Assembly (NCBI GenBank): GCA_016875635.1
Contig: VGPD01000005.1
Span: 1 to 64,000 of the forward strand
Reading direction: 5' to 3'
Source: Chloroflexota bacterium
GTDB lineage: Bacteria; Chloroflexota; Dehalococcoidia; UBA2979
Length of the DNA: 64,000 bases
In this document: piece after piece, positions 19,625 through 31,832 of the stretch
Layout of the letters: each line of letters starts with the position of its first letter
How positions within the stretch are numbered: position 1 is the first letter of the stretch
Program-made: the position numbers and the translations under genes
Notes under the pieces: generated by a model
The model's database searches: none
What the model was told of the DNA's origin: nothing
The model's input: the letters and a program-made list of their open reading frames with translations, nothing else

Positions 19625-19796
19625 TGCGTGCTCCGTCCGACTGGGCCCCGTGCCTTCGAATCGCGCGATTATGCCACCCGGGTCGAGTCCCACGGGCGTG
19701 CTCCCCTCTGGCGGGACGATCACAGGCTCCACCTCGCGTACGCTGGGTCGACCACCTCGGGACGTGCCAGTGCTGGCGTACCAGCGAGGAGCCCCT

Positions 19797-21095
19797 GTGC
19801 TGTCGCGCGCCTTCGTCGTCCTCTTTGTCGCGATGTTCGTGGCGATGGCGGGCATCTCTATGGTGTCGCCGCTGCTGCCGGTATACGTGCAAGACGACCT
19901 CGGGGGGCCCCCGGTCGCGGTGGCACTCTCGTTCTCAGGCCTGGCGCTCGCCCAGCTGATGGCCGCGCCGTTCCTCGGGCGGCTGGGGGACACCTTCGGC
20001 TCGAAGCAGTTCATCGTGCTCGGATTCGCCATCTACGCGCTCGGCGCCATCGGCTACCTCTTTGCAACGACGTGGCACCTGGTCGTCTTCTTCCGCATCC
20101 TGTCCGGCATCGGCGCGGCCGGCGTCTTCCCGATGGCGATGGCGTACGTCGGCCGGATCGCCCCAGTGGGTGCCGAGGGCCGGTACATGGGCTGGTTCTC
20201 CGTCGCGCAGATCGCCGGCTTCGGCACCGGGCCGCTGTTCGGTGGCGCCCTGCGCGACCTGTTCGGCACGGACTTCGCCTTCGGCGCGATGGCGGTCATG
20301 CTCGGCGGAACCGCGTTCGTCACGCTTCTGCTCCTCCCGCGCGACCGGCCTGAGCCGGCCCCGCTGCGGTCGAAGGATGACCGCGGCGTCGAAACAGTCG
20401 TGCCGTTCCGAGTCCTGATCCGACGGCCGGCCGTGCAGGCCAGCACGTTGTTCGTCCTTCTCACCTCCCTCGGCTTCGGCACGGCGTCCACCTGGCTCGC
20501 CGTCTACGTCATCAGCGATGAAGGTCTGGGCACGGACAGCGCCCTCTTCGTCGGGATCCTGCTCTCCAGCCGTTCGCTCATCAACGCGGCGTTCCAGCCA
20601 TACACCGGGGCGCTTGCCGACCGGATGGACCGGGTGATGCTGGTCGTCGTTGGGCTGGCGATCGCCGGCGTCGCCCAGTTCGTGGTGCCGCTCGTGCCGC
20701 ACAACCTGGTGAGGATGGACTTCTTCGGGGATGTCCTCGTGATGGCGCCGTGGGTGCTGGTCGCGCTGCTCATCGCGGGCCTCGCGGAGTCACTCGCGTT
20801 CCCGTCGCAACAGGCGATCTTCGTCCAGATCGGGCGGAAGGTCGGGATGGCCTCGATCATGGGGATCAACTCGATGGGATCGTCCGCCGGATTCCTCGCG
20901 GGGTCGCTCCTCGGCGCGGTAGTCAAGACGCAGTTCGGGATCGCGTCCGTCTTCTACTTCTCCGGCATCTCCGCGGTCGTCGGCCTCGCGGCCTTCGTCA
21001 TCCTGATGAGGCGCGCTGCCGATGACCTCACGAGCGATGCCGAGGCCGGGACATCCTCCACGCTCGCCCAGTCGAGGGCCGTGAGGCTCCGCTAG
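19797..21095 (+). CDS. MFS transporter
   Basis: FVAMFVAMAGISMVSPLLPVYVQDDLG; GRLGDTFGSKQFIVLGF. Confidence 0.85.
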   Translation: MLSRAFVVLFVAMFVAMAGISMVSPLLPVYVQDDLGGPPVAVALSFSGLALAQLMAAPFLGRLGDTFGSKQFIVLGFAIYALGAIGYLFATTWHLVVFFRILSGIGAAGVFPMAMAYVGRIAPVGAEGRYMGWFSVAQIAGFGTGPLFGGALRDLFGTDFAFGAMAVMLGGTAFVTLLLLPRDRPEPAPLRSKDDRGVETVVPFRVLIRRPAVQASTLFVLLTSLGFGTASTWLAVYVISDEGLGTDSALFVGILLSSRSLINAAFQPYTGALADRMDRVMLVVVGLAIAGVAQFVVPLVPHNLVRMDFFGDVLVMAPWVLVALLIAGLAESLAFPSQQAIFVQIGRKVGMASIMGINSMGSSAGFLAGSLLGAVVKTQFGIASVFYFSGISAVVGLAAFVILMRRAADDLTSDAEAGTSSTLAQSRAVRLR

Positions 21096-21427
21096 ACGAG
21101 CGTCACCACCGCGCACACTCCCGCCTGGAGCACCCGTGACGTATGGCCACGGCCAGTCGTGTCCTCCGCGAACAGGGCATCGCCCGGCTCCATGATCACG
21201 GACGAGCCGTCTCCCAGTCCGATCTCAACGCGGGCAGTGAGGTAGAGCATGTACTGCCGGCGTGGGGCGGGATGAAACTCGATGAATCCGACCTCGCGCT
21301 TCATGAAGGTGATGCTCTCGGTCGCCTGCGTTGCCGTCCGGCGGTGCTCGTTCTCAGTGAACTGGGGCGCCGTGATTTCGACGTGCGACTCGCCATCCGA
21401 ACCAGTGGTGATGTGGACAATCTTCAT
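21092..21427 (-). CDS. cupin-like protein
   Basis: FHPAPRRQYMLYLTARVEIGLGDGSSVIMEPGDALFAEDTTGRGH. Confidence 0.75.
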   Translation of the reverse strand: MKIVHITTGSDGESHVEITAPQFTENEHRRTATQATESITFMKREVGFIEFHPAPRRQYMLYLTARVEIGLGDGSSVIMEPGDALFAEDTTGRGHTSRVLQAGVCAVVTLV

Positions 21428-21518
21428 CGGGGCCTCCTGATCCGCGTAGCCTGGCGAATTCCGGGCCATCCTACGCCGCGGTACCCTGCCTCGGACGACC
21501 CGACGGACGAGGTGCCTC

Positions 21519-22445
21519 ATGGTCGACAACCATCTGCCCACACGCCCATTTGGAAGCACCGGACTGCACGTCACGACACTGGGCTACGGCGCGATGTCGC
21601 TGGACGCTCGCTTCGGACGTACCGTCTCGCAGGCCGAGGCGGACGAAGTGCTGAACCTCGCGCTGGACGCGGGCATCAACTTCGTCGACACGTCGCCGGA
21701 CTACGGCCCCAGCGAGGAGATGGTGGGACGGGCGCTGGCGTACCGCCGCAGCCAGTACATCCTGGCGAGCAAGTGCGGATGCCCCGTGGACGTTGAGCCA
21801 GACCAGCAGGGGCATGTCTTCACCCCTCGAAACATCACGGCCGCGGTGGAACAGAGCCTCCGGCGCCTGCAGACGGACTACATCGATGTCGTCCAGTTTC
21901 ACGGCAGCCCGTCCCGGGCGACGCTGGAGGAACACGGCGCCATCGAGGCGCTGCGAACGCTTCAACGCGCCGGGAAGGTGCGGTTCATTGGCGTCTCCGG
22001 CACGCTGCCGAACCTGCCGGAGCAGATCGACCTCGGCGTCTTCGACGTCTTCCAGATCCCGTATTCCGCCCTGCAGCGGGAGCACGAGGCGCTGATCAAA
22101 CGCGCGCGCGAGGCTGGCGCGGCCACCGTGATCCGGGGTGGCGTCGCCCGGGGCGCACCGTCCGAAGAGAAAGGCTGGGAGATCCGTCGCCTACCGGAGG
22201 TGCCGGAGGAACGCCCACGTACCCTCTGGGAGGCAGCGGCGCTCGACGACCTGCTGGACGGCGCGACCCGGATGGAGTTCATGCTCCGGTTCACGCTCTC
22301 GCACCCTGAACTCGACGCGACGATCGTCGGCACCGCGAACCCGGCGCACCTGCGCCAGAATCTCGACGCCGCACGGAAGGGCCCGTTGTCGCCGGACGTG
22401 CTGGCGGAGGCGAAGCGGCGCCTGGACACCGTCGCTGCCGGATAG
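21519..22445 (+). CDS. aldo/keto reductase
   Basis: LPTRPFGSTGLHVTTLGYGAM, FVDTSPDYGPSEEMVGRAL. Confidence 0.9.
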   Translation: MVDNHLPTRPFGSTGLHVTTLGYGAMSLDARFGRTVSQAEADEVLNLALDAGINFVDTSPDYGPSEEMVGRALAYRRSQYILASKCGCPVDVEPDQQGHVFTPRNITAAVEQSLRRLQTDYIDVVQFHGSPSRATLEEHGAIEALRTLQRAGKVRFIGVSGTLPNLPEQIDLGVFDVFQIPYSALQREHEALIKRAREAGAATVIRGGVARGAPSEEKGWEIRRLPEVPEERPRTLWEAAALDDLLDGATRMEFMLRFTLSHPELDATIVGTANPAHLRQNLDAARKGPLSPDVLAEAKRRLDTVAAG

Positions 22446-22546
22446 CGCTCCCTCGGGAGCCTTCGTGGATAACTCGCTCGGCGCGGCGAGGCGCGGGGCG
22501 TACGATGGCGACCGAATAGCGTCCGCTCATCGCCAGAGGCCGTGCG

Positions 22547-24316
22547 ATGCCGAAGTCCGAGCGCGCACGACGGCCTGATGACGCCACTCCCACGCGGGTG
22601 GCGCAGCCCTCGGAGCTCGCTGTCCCGCCGAGGGCTGCGGAGCGCCCGATCACGACGCGGCTCAACTCGCTGCAGGGGGCAGCGGGGAACCGCGCGGTAC
22701 AGCGCCTCGTGCAGGCATCGAGGACGAGGCAACAGCCGGCCCAGCGAAGCGGCGATGAGGAGGCGTATTCCCAGTACACGCCGTACACCTCGATCCCCGC
22801 GGCAGAGAGCGGCATCCCCGGCGCGAGTCCAGCAACCCCGATAGCCGGAGCCAGCGGGGCTGCTTCGATGTCCGGCTATGAGTCTGGCGAGTCTGGCTAT
22901 CAGAATGCCGGCGCGCTCACGCCGCAGGCAGGTGCCATGCCGCCGACGCCGGCCACGCCAGCACCCCGCGCCCCGGTCGTGCCCTCCGGCGGGATCGTGG
23001 GGGCTTCGCCGTCGACGCCGATCGCGGGGTCCAGTGGATCCGCGTCGATGTCCGATCAGTCCGGCTATCAGAACTACCTCTCGCTCGGCTCTGACGCGCC
23101 GCTGGCGGACGGTTCCGCAACGCCGGCGGCAGGAAGTCCGAGCGCTGCGGCGATGGGCGGGGGGGCTGGCGCGGGCATCGGTGGGCTCGCGCCGCTGACA
23201 TTGCCGGCGAAGTACGCGGGTGAGGATCGTGAGGCGGGATGGCGCGCGTTCTTTGACGAACAGCCCGGGGAGACACCGGAGCAGACGGCCCGCCGTACGG
23301 CGAACTCCAAGAGCAAGAAGGTCGTCACGAAGTACAACACGCCTGAGGAGATCGAGCAGAACACGCTCAAGCCTCAGGCCGGCGCCGGTGGCACCTCGCT
23401 GACGACGCCCGCCGGCGCGCCCGCGACGTACAAGGGCATCTACGCGATGGGCCAGGCGGGGCAGGTCGTCGGCAATCTTGACCGTCCTGCCTACGAGGTG
23501 GTGGAGGGTCAGCGGCGCAACATGCACCACTCGTCGTTGCTCGCGGGGGCGGACGTGACCCATGCGGGGCACATCGGCGTCGAGAGCGGCGCGGTGAACT
23601 ACCTCGATGACGACAGCGGACACTACCGGCCGGACGAGGCCCACACCAAGGCGGCGTTCGACGAACTCGCGAGACAGGGCGTACTCAATCCCAACTCGGC
23701 GACGGGCCGGGTCAACCTGGTCGACAAGACGAAGGAGAAAGGGAAGGGCCAGGAACGCGGAGAGACAGCCTCGGTGCATTTCTCCGGGTACCAGCAGGCG
23801 GGCGGCAACGAGAAGGGCATCCGCGCCAAGGGCTCGCTGATGAAGGAACTGCTGGCCAAGACACCTCGATACGAGGGCGACGCCTTCGGGCCGGAGCGTG
23901 AGCCGACACCGGCCCCCGCGGTGGCGGGCGGTGTGGGAACCGCAGCCGCCGGGCCGGTGCCCGGTGGCGCGATGCAGCTGGCGCCGGAGGCCCCGCCCGT
24001 TCCAGCCGACGCCGTTGACGCACGGCTGTACGACCCGGCCTACGTCGCGAGCGCGGCGGGCGCGGACATCATCCCGGGTGGCGGTGGGCCATCGGTGGGG
24101 GGCGGGGCCGCGGACATCGACGATGGCACCTACAACCAGGAGACCGCGTACGGACCGATCGAGGCGAGCCCGGGGGCCAGCGCACCACCTTCTGCGACCG
24201 CCCTCACACCCGAAGAGATCGCACAGGCCATCGAAGAAGTGCGGGCCAGCCAGGCCCCCGACGCTGGAGCGGGCGGGCTGCCGGCCGGGTACGGCCAGTA
24301 CCGGGGGCTAACGTAG
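22547..24316 (+). CDS. eCIS-cargo-like / polymorphic-effector-like protein
   Basis: N-terminal LQGAAGNRAVQRLVQ (22670..22714), repetitive Ala/Gly/Ser/Pro linker, central NMHHSSLLAGADVTHAG...SGHYRP domain (from about 23519), low-complexity C-terminus. Confidence 0.65.
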   Translation: MPKSERARRPDDATPTRVAQPSELAVPPRAAERPITTRLNSLQGAAGNRAVQRLVQASRTRQQPAQRSGDEEAYSQYTPYTSIPAAESGIPGASPATPIAGASGAASMSGYESGESGYQNAGALTPQAGAMPPTPATPAPRAPVVPSGGIVGASPSTPIAGSSGSASMSDQSGYQNYLSLGSDAPLADGSATPAAGSPSAAAMGGGAGAGIGGLAPLTLPAKYAGEDREAGWRAFFDEQPGETPEQTARRTANSKSKKVVTKYNTPEEIEQNTLKPQAGAGGTSLTTPAGAPATYKGIYAMGQAGQVVGNLDRPAYEVVEGQRRNMHHSSLLAGADVTHAGHIGVESGAVNYLDDDSGHYRPDEAHTKAAFDELARQGVLNPNSATGRVNLVDKTKEKGKGQERGETASVHFSGYQQAGGNEKGIRAKGSLMKELLAKTPRYEGDAFGPEREPTPAPAVAGGVGTAAAGPVPGGAMQLAPEAPPVPADAVDARLYDPAYVASAAGADIIPGGGGPSVGGGAADIDDGTYNQETAYGPIEASPGASAPPSATALTPEEIAQAIEEVRASQAPDAGAGGLPAGYGQYRGLT

Positions 24317-24596
24317 CGGACATCCGCCCCATCGATGGCGCGACCAGTCGCTCCGCACACCGCACCTGAGCCCGCCGGTCGCGATCGGCACGCTGCCGTC
24401 CCCCACGCACCGGTCGAAGGATAGGCCCGCAAGCGCCACTCACGATCATGGCCGGCATGGCGCATTCCGGTCACGACCATCCGCCGCGGCGCGAATGCGA
24501 CGCACAACGGCAATCCACCCGCGTTTCCATCCTCCAAAGCAAAGGGTGTATAACGCCGCGCGTACTGCCACTCGGATTCACGAAGGGGATGCACCG

Positions 24597-25343
24597 GTGC
24601 CTCGACCACGCATTGTCACGTCGATGGATGAGGCCGTTGCCAGTTTCCCGGACAACGCCTCGCTGATGATCCCCGGCTTTGGCCCCGGACAGCCGACCAA
24701 CCTCCTGGCTGCGCTGTGGCGGACGAACGCGACGGGCCTGACGACCATCTCGAACGGAGTCGGGTTCGAATCGGCGGACCCCGACCAGAAGGGGCTCGGC
24801 GACCTCGTGATGGCGGGCCGGGTGAAGAAGGTGATCGCGGCGTTCACCGCCTCCACGCGCCCGTCGCGCACCGGCACCGCCGAGGCCCTCGTCGCGAACG
24901 GGACGCTGGAGGCGGAACTCGTGCCACAGGGTACGCTGGCGGAGCGGATCCGTTCGGGGGGCGCGGGCATCCCAGCGTTCTACACGCCGGCCGGCGTCGG
25001 CACCGAGACCGCGACGGGGAAAGAACACCGCGACTTCAACGGCCGCGCGTTCGTCATGGAGACCGCGCTGTTCGCGGACTACGCCTTCATCCGCGCCCAC
25101 AAGGCGGACACGGCGGGGAACCTGCTGTTCCGGCGCGCAGCGCGGAACTTCAATCCGATCATGGCGATGGCCGCGAAGAACGTGATCGTCGAGGTCGAGC
25201 AGCCGATCGTGGAGGCCGGTGAGATCGACCCCGACCAGGTCCACGTCCCCGGCATCTACGTCACCACACTGGTGCGCATCCCGGTCGGCGGCGTCCTGCA
25301 CATCAACCGTGCGACCGGGATGGCGATCCGGCAGACCGCCTGA
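24597..25343 (+). CDS. 3-oxoacid CoA-transferase subunit A-like
   Basis: SLMIPGFGPGQPTNLLAAL; GVGTETATGKEHRDFNGRAFVME. Confidence 0.9.
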   Translation: MPRPRIVTSMDEAVASFPDNASLMIPGFGPGQPTNLLAALWRTNATGLTTISNGVGFESADPDQKGLGDLVMAGRVKKVIAAFTASTRPSRTGTAEALVANGTLEAELVPQGTLAERIRSGGAGIPAFYTPAGVGTETATGKEHRDFNGRAFVMETALFADYAFIRAHKADTAGNLLFRRAARNFNPIMAMAAKNVIVEVEQPIVEAGEIDPDQVHVPGIYVTTLVRIPVGGVLHINRATGMAIRQTA

Positions 25344-25366
25344 CCGCGACATCGAGGAGTCCCGCC

Positions 25367-26050
25367 ATGGCCGAAGAGAAGCAGCCCCTGACGCGCGACC
25401 AGATGGCCGCGGTACTTGCCCAGAACATGGGATACGGGTGGATCGTGAACCTGGGGATCGGGATCCCCACGAACGTCTCCAACTTCCTGACACCCGACCA
25501 GGAGATCGTCCTGCACTCAGAGAACGGTGTGATCGGATACGGGCGGCTCGCCGGCGAAGGCGAGGAGGACCCGGACATCGTGAACGCGTCGGCGACGCAG
25601 CCGGTGACATTGAACCCCGGGGCTTCAATCGTCCACCACGCCGACGCGTTCGCGGTGATCCGCCGGGGGATGATCGACGTCACCTGCCTCGGGGCCTACC
25701 AGGTCGCGCCGGACGGCTCCTTCGCCAACTGGAAGACCACCAACGAGCCCTGGAACAACCTCGGCGGGATCGGGGGTGCGATGGACCTCGCCTCCTGCGC
25801 GAAGCAGATCTACCTCGCGATGGAGCACACGACGCGCGACGGGGAGCCGCGACTACTGGAGAAGTGCTCGCTCCCCGTCACGGCCCCGTCCGGCGTCACG
25901 CTGGTCGTGACAAACATCGCCGTGGTCGCGGTCCGGAACGGGAAGTTCATCCTCGAACAGCACGCCCCGGGCTACACGGCCGAGGAGATCCAGGCGGTGA
26001 CCGGCGCGCCGCTGGAGGTCAGCCCGGACTTCCGTCGAGTCGCCGTGTAG
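25367..26050 (+). CDS. 3-oxoacid CoA-transferase subunit B-like
   Basis: [30 protein letters not shown]. Confidence 0.95.
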   Translation: MAEEKQPLTRDQMAAVLAQNMGYGWIVNLGIGIPTNVSNFLTPDQEIVLHSENGVIGYGRLAGEGEEDPDIVNASATQPVTLNPGASIVHHADAFAVIRRGMIDVTCLGAYQVAPDGSFANWKTTNEPWNNLGGIGGAMDLASCAKQIYLAMEHTTRDGEPRLLEKCSLPVTAPSGVTLVVTNIAVVAVRNGKFILEQHAPGYTAEEIQAVTGAPLEVSPDFRRVAV

Positions 26051-26073
26051 GCCCGATCAGGCCAACGATGGAC

Positions 26074-26097
26074 GAGGGGCGCCGCAGGGCGCCCCTC
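26074..26097. terminator. hairpin after CoA-transferase operon
   Basis: gaggggcgcc-gcag-ggcgcccctc. Confidence 0.6.
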
Positions 26098-26165
26098 CTG
26101 TCCGATCGAGGCGATTTGGCGTCGCACAGGCGCCGCCTATCATGGGTGCAGGAGTCGATGCACCG

Positions 26166-27242
26166 ATGGCCACCAAACATGCCGCCCGCCAGGCCCGGAT
26201 CAAAGCCCTCCACGAGGCCCTCGCGGAGCGCGTCGTTGTGCTCGATGGGTCATGGGGGGTGCTGATCCAGGGGTACGGGCTGGGCGAGGCCGACTTCCGC
26301 GGAGAGCGGTTCCGCGACTGGTCGTACGACCTGAAGGGGAACACCGACCTCCTGAACCTGACGCGGCCCGACCTCGTCTCGGAGATCCACCGCCAGTACC
26401 TCGAGGCGGGCGCCGAGATCACCTCGACGAACACCTTCACCGCCACCCGGATCGCCCAGGCGGACTACGGGATGTCGGAGCTGGCCGAGGAACTGAACCG
26501 CGAGGGCGCTCGCCTCGCCCGGGAGGTCGCCGACAGTTTCACGGCGCGCGACGGGCGGCCGCGCTGGGTGGCCGGCGCGCTCGGGCCGACGAACCGCACG
26601 GCCTCGATCTCACCCGAGGTCGAGGACCCCGCCGCGCGCAACGTGACCTTCGAGGAACTCCGCGTCGCGTACTACGAGGCCGCACGCGGGCTCGCCGAGG
26701 GCGGGGCGGACATCCTGCTCGTGGAGACGGTGTTCGACACGCTGAACGCGAAGGCGGCGCTGTTCGCGATCGACGAGTACTTCGAGGCGATCGGCGAGGC
26801 ACTGCCGGTCATCGTGAGCGGGACGATCACCGACCGCTCGGGGCGCACGCTCTCCGGGCAGACGGCCGAGGCGTTCTGGACCTCGATCAAGCACATCCAG
26901 CCGCTGGCGGTAGGCCTCAACTGCGCGCTCGGCCCGAAGGAACTCCGGCCGTACGTCGCGGAACTCGCGCGGGTCGCGGACGTGCCGGTCGCGGCGTACC
27001 CGAACGCGGGCCTGCCGAACGCGTTCGGCGGGTACGACGAGAGCCCGGAGTCTATGGCGGTGGAACTCGGCGCGTGGGCGCGCGACGGGCTGCTGAACAT
27101 CGTCGGCTCGTGCTGCGGCAGCCGCCCCGAGCACACGAGGGCGATCGCGGAGGCCGTCCGCGGGCTACGTCCGCGCACCGTCCACGCGCACGAGCCTGTC
27201 CTCCAGCTCGCGGGGCTCGAAGCGGTGGAGATCGGCGGCTAG
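26166..27242 (+). CDS. metH: MetH N-terminal module: homocysteine S-methyltransferase domain
   Basis: [48 protein letters not shown]. Confidence 0.9.
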   Translation: MATKHAARQARIKALHEALAERVVVLDGSWGVLIQGYGLGEADFRGERFRDWSYDLKGNTDLLNLTRPDLVSEIHRQYLEAGAEITSTNTFTATRIAQADYGMSELAEELNREGARLAREVADSFTARDGRPRWVAGALGPTNRTASISPEVEDPAARNVTFEELRVAYYEAARGLAEGGADILLVETVFDTLNAKAALFAIDEYFEAIGEALPVIVSGTITDRSGRTLSGQTAEAFWTSIKHIQPLAVGLNCALGPKELRPYVAELARVADVPVAAYPNAGLPNAFGGYDESPESMAVELGAWARDGLLNIVGSCCGSRPEHTRAIAEAVRGLRPRTVHAHEPVLQLAGLEAVEIGG

Positions 27243-29915
<2,673 letters not shown>

Positions 29916-29957
29916 CCATGCAAGATTCGTCAGCGGTCGGATAGCGGGAGGGACTCC

Positions 29958-30779
29958 GTGGCACATCCTCTTGATGGCCCGCTCCAGAAACTCCAGCGGG
30001 CTGATGAGCACATCGACGCGCTCGACCGTGAACTCAAGACTTGGGAACGGTCGCATCCCAACCCTATTGGCGTCACGTTCCAGGGTCACACTGATCAGAC
30101 AGGCAACGTCTTCCGTTTCGACTTTCGTGAACCGCCGACACATACCGGCCTCATTTTTGGTGATGCCGTTACCAACATGCGGTCTGCCCTCGACCATGTC
30201 ACATGGCAACTCGCCCTCTCCAACTGTGGAGAAAGCACCACCCCATATAAGCGCACGGCCTTCCCGATCCAGAACGATCCCGAAAGTTGGGAATCCACTG
30301 CACTCGACGTGTTGCGCCACGTCCGCCCCGAAGCATGGGATTTGATCGAATCGTTGCAGCCCTACCACGGCTTCGACTGGCCTGACCTTGGGTGGCTGAG
30401 GTACATCAACGAACTCGCCAACGCGGACAAACATCGGGCCACGCCGTTCGTTGCTGGCCGTGCCACGATTACAGATCGTGCGTCGAAGAGTTCCGTGAAG
30501 ATTCCGCACACGCTAAAGAACGGCGACATGCTCCAACTGCACATCGAGCCAGCGAATCACGATCGCCATCTAGACATCGCCGCTCAGATTGGGGTGGAGT
30601 GCGAGGGTGAGATGGTCGGAGTTGCTGGACTCAGCCAACTCAATCGTTTCGTTCGCGACGAAGTGATCCCCTTGTTTGGCGGCTTCTTCGATGAACGAAG
30701 CCCAACCGACAACCGGTTTCCCACCCGCCCTCCGAAGAAGCGGAACACGCGAAGTAATCGAAAGCCCAAGAAGCGTTAG
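29958..30779 (+). CDS. hypothetical HEPN-like protein
   Basis: GTG start; NMRSALDHVTWQLAL contains RX4H; NADKHR motif; visibly lower GC than neighbours. Confidence 0.6.
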   Translation: MAHPLDGPLQKLQRADEHIDALDRELKTWERSHPNPIGVTFQGHTDQTGNVFRFDFREPPTHTGLIFGDAVTNMRSALDHVTWQLALSNCGESTTPYKRTAFPIQNDPESWESTALDVLRHVRPEAWDLIESLQPYHGFDWPDLGWLRYINELANADKHRATPFVAGRATITDRASKSSVKIPHTLKNGDMLQLHIEPANHDRHLDIAAQIGVECEGEMVGVAGLSQLNRFVRDEVIPLFGGFFDERSPTDNRFPTRPPKKRNTRSNRKPKKR

Positions 30780-30864
30780 CAGGGTGCGTACTTCACCCGC
30801 GAGCGGGTAGACCCGACTGCTCGTCGTTGGATTCGCGGCATGCTGCCGATTAGAAGTCGGGCCA

Positions 30865-30894
30865 TCACTCGCCCCCTCCTCGGAAGGCGAGTGA
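30865..30894. terminator. bidirectional hairpin between convergent genes
   Basis: tcactcgcc ... ggcgagtga inverted repeat. Confidence 0.55.
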
Positions 30895-30899
30895 GCGTG

Positions 30900-31754
30900 C
30901 TACGCCAGCCCGAGGTTCCGCGCGATGGTGCGGGCCGGCTCACTGAAGTTCATCGTGTAGAGGTGGAGGCCGGGGGCGCCGGCGGCGAGCAGCGCCTCGC
31001 CGAGGCGGGTCGCCTCGTCCGTCGCGATGGCGCGGCGGGCGTCGACGTCCTCACCCGCGGCTTCGAGGCGGGCGACGATCTCGCGCGGGTACTCGGTGCC
31101 GTTCTGCTCCGCCATGCGGCCGATGCCCTCGACGTTCGTGGGGGGCATGATGCCCGCGATCACCGGGGTGCGGACGCCGCGCTTCGCCATCGCCTCCACG
31201 AACCGCTCGTAGTACTCAGCGCGGAAGAAGAACTGGGTGATGGCGAAGTCCGCCGCCGCCAGCTTCTGCGCATGGTGTTCGAGGTCGGAGGCCGCGTCGG
31301 CCGCCTTCGGGTGGCCCTCGGGGTGCGCGGCGACGCCGATCGACCAGTCGGTGCGGACGCGGGCGAGCGCGACGAGGTCGATGGCGCGGGTGAAGTGGCC
31401 CGCGGGCACCTCGGTCGTGCCGGGCGGGAGGTCGCCGTGGAGCGCGAGCAGGTTCTCCACGCCCATCGCGGCGTAGGCGTCGAGCAACGCGCGGATCTCC
31501 TCGCGGGTGTGGGAGACGCACGTGAGGTGGGGCATCCCGGTCACGCCGAGGCCGATGATCTGCCGCACGATCTCGGGGGTCGGGCCGCGCGAGGTCCCGC
31601 CGGCGCCGTAGGTGACGGACATGAACGAGGGCTGGAGCGCCGAGAGCCGGAACAAGGTCCTCGCCAGCCGTCGCTCGCCCTCCGGGTCGCGCGGCGCGGA
31701 GAACTCGAAGGAGAGCGTGCGGCCAGCCGCGAGGAGGTCGGCTATCTTCGGCAT
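30900..31754 (-). CDS. metF: methylenetetrahydrofolate reductase
   Basis: SFEFSAPRDPEGERRL, SVTYGAGGTSRGPT, ITQFFFRAEYYERFV; internal ATG used. Confidence 0.9.
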   Translation of the reverse strand: MPKIADLLAAGRTLSFEFSAPRDPEGERRLARTLFRLSALQPSFMSVTYGAGGTSRGPTPEIVRQIIGLGVTGMPHLTCVSHTREEIRALLDAYAAMGVENLLALHGDLPPGTTEVPAGHFTRAIDLVALARVRTDWSIGVAAHPEGHPKAADAASDLEHHAQKLAAADFAITQFFFRAEYYERFVEAMAKRGVRTPVIAGIMPPTNVEGIGRMAEQNGTEYPREIVARLEAAGEDVDARRAIATDEATRLGEALLAAGAPGLHLYTMNFSEPARTIARNLGLA

Positions 31755-31832
31755 CCACGCATGATTGCGGCTGGGGGGCGTGACGTATAGCGGGCGCGCG
31801 GCAGCAGGACACCCGGCGCGTAGGATCGCGCG

